From positions 1,798,001 to 1,862,000 of the forward strand of contig JAGTWJ010000003.1 in the NCBI GenBank assembly GCA_020064725.1: a stretch of 64,000 nt of DNA, written 5' to 3'. The DNA comes from Drechslerella dactyloides. Lineage: Eukaryota; Ascomycota; Orbiliomycetes; Orbiliales; Orbiliaceae. The position numbers were made by a program, and so were the translations under genes. Positions within the stretch are counted from its first letter, which is position 1; every line of letters starts with the position of its first letter. Below the pieces are notes generated by a model, which was given only the letters and a program-made list of their open reading frames with translations, was not told where the DNA came from and ran no database searches. Of this stretch, positions 58,673 through 64,000 are shown piece by piece.

Positions 58673-60400
58673 ATGGGCCCGGGTAGCGGCAGCGTTATCA
58701 AATTCCCCATTCAAGTGCAGACGCCTGGCGGGTTCGGTCCTGCCGCTGCCGTATCGCCTGGTTCGAGTGGGGGTACTCCCGCGCGGCCGTCGCCTGGCGC
58801 GTCGTCGTCGCTGTCGTCGTCTGGCGCGGAGCTGGATATCGAGCTGGTGGATGCGGCTGGGACGTCGCCGGGTGGCAATGCGCGAGGGAAGGATGCGGCG
58901 GCCAAGCTGGCGCATCGGCGGACGCATAGGAAGTCGCGGATGGGGTGTGGGATGTGTAAGACGCGGAAGGTGAAGGTATGTCGGTGTCGCATATCATGCC
59001 CTAGCTTGCATCTATATCTGTACTGAAGACGTCCGGCTGTGTATATGTGATGGTGATATAATTTATATACTAGAGAAGAGGCTGGCTAATGTATCTATCT
59101 CTCGGTATCGTAGTGCGACGAGGCAAAACCTCGCTGCGGAAACTGCATGGACCGGAACGAAAAGTGCATCTACCCAGACCTCTCACAGGCCCGGCCGCAC
59201 AAGCCCGTCACCTTCCACAGCCGGCCGTCCGACATCTCCACCCCGCCGGAAATCTACGACGACGGCGAGTTCGACGAAGTCATCCCGCGGCCGGGGCCAG
59301 AATACTCGAGCAGCCGCGTCATCAAAGCCAGCCATGCGACCCCCCAGTTCGCCCTCGTCCCCGGCCGGCCCGGTCGACCGACGAACGAAGCGCGGCTGCT
59401 GCACCACTGGATCACCGTCACCTGCAGCGTCGTCCGCTTCCCGAACCGCTCGACGTCGATGGAGCTCATGCGCGAGGCGATACCGCAGCTCGCAGCATCC
59501 CACCCCTTCCTGCAAGACGCGCTGCTCGCATGCGCCTCCGTCCACCTCGTCGACCGCACGGCCGCCGAGCCGCAAAGCCTAATGGGCTCCGCGTCAGAAA
59601 AGTACTTTGCCCGCGCCCTCCGCTCGTTCCAGCAGGTGCTCTCGCAGCGCGACAAGACGCTCGAGGCCGTCGAGGCCGTCTTCGCGACGTCCATGATGAT
59701 CGCGCTGTGGAACGGCATGTGCGCGTTCCACCACTCGTCAAAGGACGAGTTCTTCGACGACTTTGTCCGCTGGTTCCACATGAGTCAGGGCCCGAAGACC
59801 GTCGGCGTGAACTACTGGTTACACCTCGAGGGCACCCGCACCCGCCGGCTGATCGAGCAGCGGTCCGGCGCGACGGTCCTCGACGACGAGCTGCCGGAGT
59901 TCCTGCGCAACGAACGGCTGATGCTCATCGCGAGCCGCGTGAAGGATAACCTCGACACGGAAGTGGAAGACCCAGCCACCCGCGAAGTCTACAAGAATAC
60001 GATCGCGCTGATCGAATGGGTTCACGCCGCGCTGTTGACGCCGACGAATACCATCAGCGAGCTTGCAACTCGCGTTAACACTTTTCCAACAACATGTCCC
60101 GGCGCGTTCGTAGCGCTGCTCGCGAAACGCGACGAGCGTGCGATTGCTATCGCGGCACATTATCTTGCCACGGCGTGTAAAGTTGACAACTACAGCTGGT
60201 TCCTCGCCGGCGGCAAGATGAAGCGGTATATCCGCGTGCTGTGCGGGATGGTGCAGCGGAAGGAGTGGGTTGTCTGGCCGCTGATTACGATTGGGGACAG
60301 CTGGACGAGCGTGCTGTTGCAGGTGGACGGGAAGCCCGATGAGATGATATATAGCCTTGCGGCGCAGATTATGGGGCAGGAGCAGAATGAGAAGTGGTAG
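58673..60400 (+). CDS. Zn2Cys6 fungal transcription factor
   Basis: Predicted 529 residues from two exons, 58673-58975 and 59114-60400. The binuclear zinc cluster is complete: Cys92, Cys95, Cys102, Cys109, Cys112, Cys119 (spacing 2-6-6-2-6). The intron cuts precisely before Cys102, a frequent position in this family. The first 80 residues are Gly/Pro/Ser-rich and disordered; a basic stretch (AHRRTHRKSRMGCG) precedes the cluster. The C-terminal part is a helical fungal-type regulatory domain (LLHHWITVTCS, LMREAIPQLAASHPFLQDALLACASVHL, EAVFATSMMIALWNGM), like the sterol-uptake regulator (UPC2-like) group with DUF3468-type regions. It sits at the end of the P450/GH18/lyase/GH5 block and could regulate it, but this is untested. 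Confidence 0.9.
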
Positions 60401-61075
60401 CTAGTTGCTGCATGCATGCATGCGGGTGCATTTGCATTTCTAATTTCATCGGGTGCTTCTGGGATATCGATATTGTTGTAATTTGTAATATGTGATAATG
60501 TCGGCTTGGTGGTTTGCTTTTTAGCCTTTATGTTCTCACGTCGGATTGGAATTTGGGTGTATATGGCGGGCACTTCTGTTTTGATGTTGGCTCATAGTAT
60601 CGGATGCATACTTGAAGATGTCATGTCCGTAGTATGGGCATCCCTTAATATCTATACTTCTTCATCCCTAAATCCTATAGAAGTGATACTCAACATCCAT
60701 ATGTCAATAAAATGCATTACAAACTCACAACAGAAGCTCCGAGTTATAAATTATAACTGATATCCTATATATTGTAACTAGCGTCGGGTGAACTACGACG
60801 CATTGCATGCGAACTATTCAATTGAACGACGTATATAACGTATTTGCATTATGATACCTTAGATGTGTTATAATTAACGGTCGAACTGTCGAACTTAAGC
60901 ATTAAATATAAACGTTATATGTAAACCAGGCAGACCATATCCTTGAAGTTCCGAATATCTCGCCATGTACTCCTGCAATACCCAGGGCGAAAAACTAAAG
61001 CAGACCGAATACGCATGATAGATCTTCTAACAAAAGAGAGTCGTTGAATGGCATCGGACCAGCTCATCTCACCGC
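60401..61075. other. intergenic region, AT-rich
   Basis: No gene seen. GCATGCATGCATGC-type repeat just after the Zn2Cys6 stop (about 60409-60422). AT-rich from 60600. Confidence 0.5.
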
Positions 61076-61082
61076 TCAGCAT

Positions 61083-61114
<32 letters not shown>

Positions 61115-61399
61115 ACCACCACCATCTCCACCACCCCCTCCGCCGCCTCCTCCACCACCATCGCCGCCTCCCCAGCCTCCGCCTCCCCAGCCTCCGCCGT
61201 CACCACCACCGTGGTGACCGTGGTGACCGTGGTGACCACCACCATAGCTGTCAAAGAACGCGCCGGCACCTTCGGCTCCGTGTCCGTAGTGGTGCTTATG
61301 CTTTGTCTTGTAAACTTTCGGTCCGCTGCCGGTGCTGCCGCTACCGTAGTAGCGGGCGTTCGGGGTGTTCCCCGTCTTGGAGGAGGAGCCGAAACACAT
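61076..61399 (-). CDS. small glycine-rich protein
   Basis: ATG-initiated ORF of 107 residues without introns. It begins MCFGSSSKTGN, continues with a basic, tyrosine- and histidine-containing middle (PKVYKTKHKHHYGHG), a GHHGHHGHHGG segment, and ends in a run of glycines with interspersed Asp/Trp, closing with Gly-Gly-Cys. The N-terminal MCFG and C-terminal Cys resemble sites for lipid attachment, although neither fits a textbook consensus. Similar MCFG-starting small Gly-rich proteins occur in many filamentous fungi with unknown role. The reverse strand is also open because of the CCG/CCA repeats, but only this frame has a balanced non-repeat N-terminus. Confidence 0.62.
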
Positions 61400-63529
61400 T
61401 TTGGCTCTTAGATTGGCGTTCCCTGATTTTGGGGCTCGGGTGCCTGTAGATGATATTGATACCGATCTCGATGCAGAAGGATAAAATCTGTCTGTCTGTC
61501 TGTACGGTGAGGTGTCGTTGGAGTTTTTGTGTTGACGGTTGTTCTGCGTGCAGTGCTCTGCTGGAGGATGGAGTTCGTATTGGACGTTGAAGTGAGGATT
61601 GAAATAGATGAAGATGTTGGATACTATTTATATGATATCCACAATCTTTTCTCTGCGCTCGCTTTATAATAACCAATGTAATATTACCGAATATTTTAAT
61701 AACGGCGGCGAGATATCGGCGCCATCTTTATAGTGCCCGATGAGATGCAATGCTCCCACTGCAGGCAGGCAGCTGAGTAACAGATTACACGCATGTCATC
61801 CTGCGTCCAAAGGTGATGAAATGATCACCGGGCTAGAGCAGTGCCAGGCCGCCGAGCCAGCAAGGCTTATCTTTGAACGTACGTTATAACGTTACCAGAG
61901 CATCAACGTAATCAACTACCGAAGTGCGCTGCATGCATGCGTGCATCATCCGTGAGGCTCATGGCAGGCGGTCGGTCCCTTGGCGTAGTTCCACGAGCAA
62001 AACGTATGCCCAGCGACTAGCACGCACGCCCGTCTTACCGACCGTGCGTCTATTCGGGTGCGATCTGAGGCGATCGATCTGGCCGCAGCAAGGCGCTGGA
62101 TCCAAGGCCGCATGGGAACTCTAATCCGGGACCAATAGGATGTCTTCGATGGCGCGGTGGAGATGACGTCGTGAATGGTGTGGTTTCTTGCCTGGCATGT
62201 GCCTGGCAAGGCGTCGACTCGGCTGTGAGTTCACGCCGTGTTGGGCGCCTGGCCGTTGTGGCGGCGAATGCTAGCTGGCTTGGTGGCCTAGAATTCGCGG
62301 TGCAAAGGTGCACTGGGCCTAGATATTATCTAGGACAAAGCTACCCGATACGTCGATTGTTCACCGCGAATACTTACTTACTTAGTAGTATACGCGTGTA
62401 TTCTGTGAGACGCTCTAGATAAGTAAGTAATGGCAGCCTATAGGGATTTATATCCTGGTTTAGGTTGCGCTTTGCAAGCGTTGAAGGCTGGCGTTTGGGT
62501 GAAGAATCCGCATATTGTTGCAGTCGTAATTAAGAGTATTCAACACGTCCTGTGGAACCAGGCCGGCTGTCCTCAGGCCTGTGAAAGAGCGGCTGGTCTA
62601 GCTTCACGAGACAAGTATATAACAGCTTGCCCTATTATCCAGACAAGGGGTTCTCAAGACTTTATAATTTAGCTTTAACGCTAGTGTCCTGTGCAAGTCC
62701 AGACTGACGTATATACGTACTTAGTATGTTCCTTGGCCCGTATTTGGTATCAACTGGTTTCATACTTATTCGCAAATTGTTGGAGCGCATCGTATTGCGA
62801 GTACGAGCACTACGTATAATTGGCCAGGTACGTACATATAGACACATACGTACTTACTTATGACCCGCAGAATTCAAGATTTTATCTCTCTGAATTGCAA
62901 GCTGAATAACTACAAGTAGTTGTCACGTGAAATTGCATCGTCTTCTTTAGATGCAGGATGGGCTGAATTATAGCATAACGACATTTCTGAGGCTAACAAG
63001 TGCTTAGCCTCTAGGATTCTGAACTAACAGGACAGGTACGCGTCTGAGAACTTTACGTTGCATAGCCATAGTCTAGAAGCCAGACGGGTGCGAGTTCACC
63101 AAGAAACGTGCAGGCTTCCGTTTCGTGAGCGGTGGTCCGGTACCCGTCTTGTTACTAGATTAATGCAACAGCCCCAAAGACTGAAATCCAACATTTAGAT
63201 CCTACAACCACAAGACTAACCCATAGCGCAACAATCTCACGTAAGGCGCTTGGAAAAATTGTGATAAAATATCCCGTTTGGAAGAGCGAGAGAAAAAGAT
63301 GCCTTTCGGTTCATATAACTAGTTCTAGTATACATGCAACAGGCGCCAAAAAAAAACACTCAAAAGAATATTCGAGCTGCACCCCGATCCTACCAATGCG
63401 CGCCCCCAGGAATTATTAACTTGTAAACGCAAAATATATTAATCTATCCTTCTGCATGCCAACTATCCAACACTATCGTAGCTGCTCTCATAGAGATTGC
63501 CCGTAGACGTGATTCAATCGTGAACCTTA
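61400..63529. other. gene-poor region
   Basis: No supportable gene. It has the promoter of the glycine-rich gene (CTGT repeat near 61488-61503), ORFs without domains (62430-62672 plus), several ACTTACTTACTTAG/AAGTAAGTAA and TACGTACTTA motifs between 62370 and 62860, and copy B of the 59-base repeat at 63069-63127. Confidence 0.45.
63069..63127 (+). repeat. 59-base dispersed structured repeat, copy B
   Basis: It matches copy A at 35831-35889 at 57 of 59 positions, with C at 63091 and 63100 where copy A has T. The left end TAGTCTAG is kept, but the right-hand CTAGACT of copy A is absent, and I see no exact flanking direct repeat. Hairpin arms are GAAGCC 63076-63081 with GGCTTC 63113-63118, and GGTG/CACC is perfectly paired in this copy. 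Confidence 0.85.
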
Positions 63530-63983
63530 TTACACCATGGCAGCGACAACCCATCCACCGACAGCCACGGCGGCGGCGCCAGCAGCGACGAAGGAGGTAG
63601 GGGCAGCGTTCTTCGAAGAAGTCGAGCCGCTGGGTGCGGCGCCGGTGCCACTGGCGGATGTGCTTCCACCGGGGGCTGCAGAGCTCACGACGGGTCTGGA
63701 AGAAGAGCCAGTGGCTGCAGACCCGGTGCCGGAGGCAGCTGGGCCGGAGCTGGTTTGGCTGGAAATTGGAGTCGGGGATGGCGCGACCGCAGTTCTGGTT
63801 TCGATGGGCGGCACGACGGGGAGGGAAGTGCTGCCTAAAGGCCTGTTAGCAACTCGAGTTCTTTGAAATACCAATGGATCGTATCCCGGTGTGATTTCGT
63901 CAGCGGAGGCACGAGGAGGTCGGCTTACTTGACTGAGCGGCCGCGACGGCGACGAGGAGAGAGAGAGCGTAGAAGGCCTTCAT
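63530..63983 (-). CDS. small secreted Ser/Ala/Gly-rich protein, GPI-anchor type
   Basis: Predicted 119 residues from two exons, 63983-63929 and 63834-63530. Exon 1 encodes a signal peptide (MKAFYALSLLVAVAAA, then QS). The intron has a GTAAGC donor and CTAAC branch site; the nearer AG at ACAG would give an immediate stop, so splicing must use the following TTTAG. The mature part is Ser/Thr/Pro/Ala-rich (sites for O-glycosylation) and lacks cysteines. The C-terminus has small residues (SSKNAAPTS) followed by a hydrophobic tail (FVAAGAAAVAVGGWVVAAMV), as for GPI attachment. It is probably a cell-wall or plasma-membrane surface protein of unknown function. The gene is complete within the window, with only 17 bases of upstream sequence. 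Confidence 0.72.
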
Positions 63984-64000
63984 TTTGATTGTTTTAGGCT

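Noticed and set aside
59089..59949. 286-codon ORF in another frame of the Zn2Cys6 gene
   Set aside because: Arg/Pro-rich low-complexity translation overlapping a well-supported gene.
49829..60400. classical secondary-metabolite cluster
   Set aside because: A P450 and a Zn2Cys6 regulator are present, but there is no PKS, NRPS, terpene cyclase or DMAT backbone gene in the window.
61048..61449. 133-codon His/Arg-rich plus-strand ORF
   Set aside because: Generated by CCG/CCA repeats opposite the glycine-rich frame; its N-terminus has no balanced unique part.
1..64000. strong RIP-mutated AT isochore
   Set aside because: Gene-poor stretches are only moderately AT-rich and lack the extreme TpA enrichment and long degenerate repeats expected, as far as can be judged by eye.

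Overview
The window looks like nuclear DNA of a filamentous ascomycete (Pezizomycotina). Protein genes are broken by short GT-AG introns of about 55-155 bases, several with CTAAC- or CTAAT-type branch sites. The protein repertoire is also fungal: a Zn2Cys6 regulator, an RTA1 family protein, a fungal rhodopsin-domain protein, an F-box protein, a cysteine-rich secreted protein, a GPI-type Ser/Ala-rich protein and a neutral ceramidase. I saw no rRNA, convincing tRNA, CRISPR array, telomere repeat or intact transposase. Exon boundaries were worked out by hand from splice signals, reading phase and family resemblance, without a transcript or a search.

Layout. 1-3.4 kb: coding-like remnants only. 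3.4-5.7 kb (+): Kelch-repeat membrane protein. 6.7-8.3 kb (-): F-box protein. 9.0-11.0 kb (-): kinase-like protein with degenerate motifs. 11-16.7 kb: gene-poor. 16.7-18.1 kb (-): rhodopsin-domain membrane protein. 18.1-25.7 kb: gene-poor, with broken ORFs and a 32-base poly-A tract. 25.7-27.2 kb (+): glutathione S-transferase-like. 28.2-30.6 kb (+): intronless 804-residue membrane protein. 31.3-33.8 kb (-): neutral ceramidase. 36.4-37.1 kb (-): secreted protein with 24 cysteines outside its signal peptide. 42.5-43.8 kb (+): membrane protein of unknown function. 45.2-46.3 kb (+): small catalase-like protein. 46.7-47.9 kb (-): RTA1 protein. 49.8-51.7 kb (-): cytochrome P450. 52.5-53.4 kb (-): GH18 protein. 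53.6-55.1 kb (+): CitE/CLYBL-like lyase. 56.0-57.8 kb (+): GH5 glucanase-like protein. 58.7-60.4 kb (+): Zn2Cys6 regulator. 61.1-61.4 kb (-): glycine-rich peptide. 63.5-64.0 kb (-): small GPI-type surface protein.

How the genes relate. There is no PKS, NRPS or terpene backbone gene, so no classical secondary-metabolite cluster. The 49.8-60.4 kb block (P450, GH18, CitE-like lyase, GH5, Zn2Cys6 regulator) is compact, and its GH18 and lyase genes share a 164-base divergent promoter. Coordinated regulation is possible but unproven. Many products act at the cell surface or membranes: ceramidase, GH5, RTA1, rhodopsin-domain, Kelch membrane, cysteine-rich and GPI-type proteins.

The least explained structure is a 59-base dispersed repeat (35831-35889 and 63069-63127, 57/59 identical) that can form alternative hairpins. 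One copy has short inverted ends and 11-base flanking direct repeats, like a very small mobile element.
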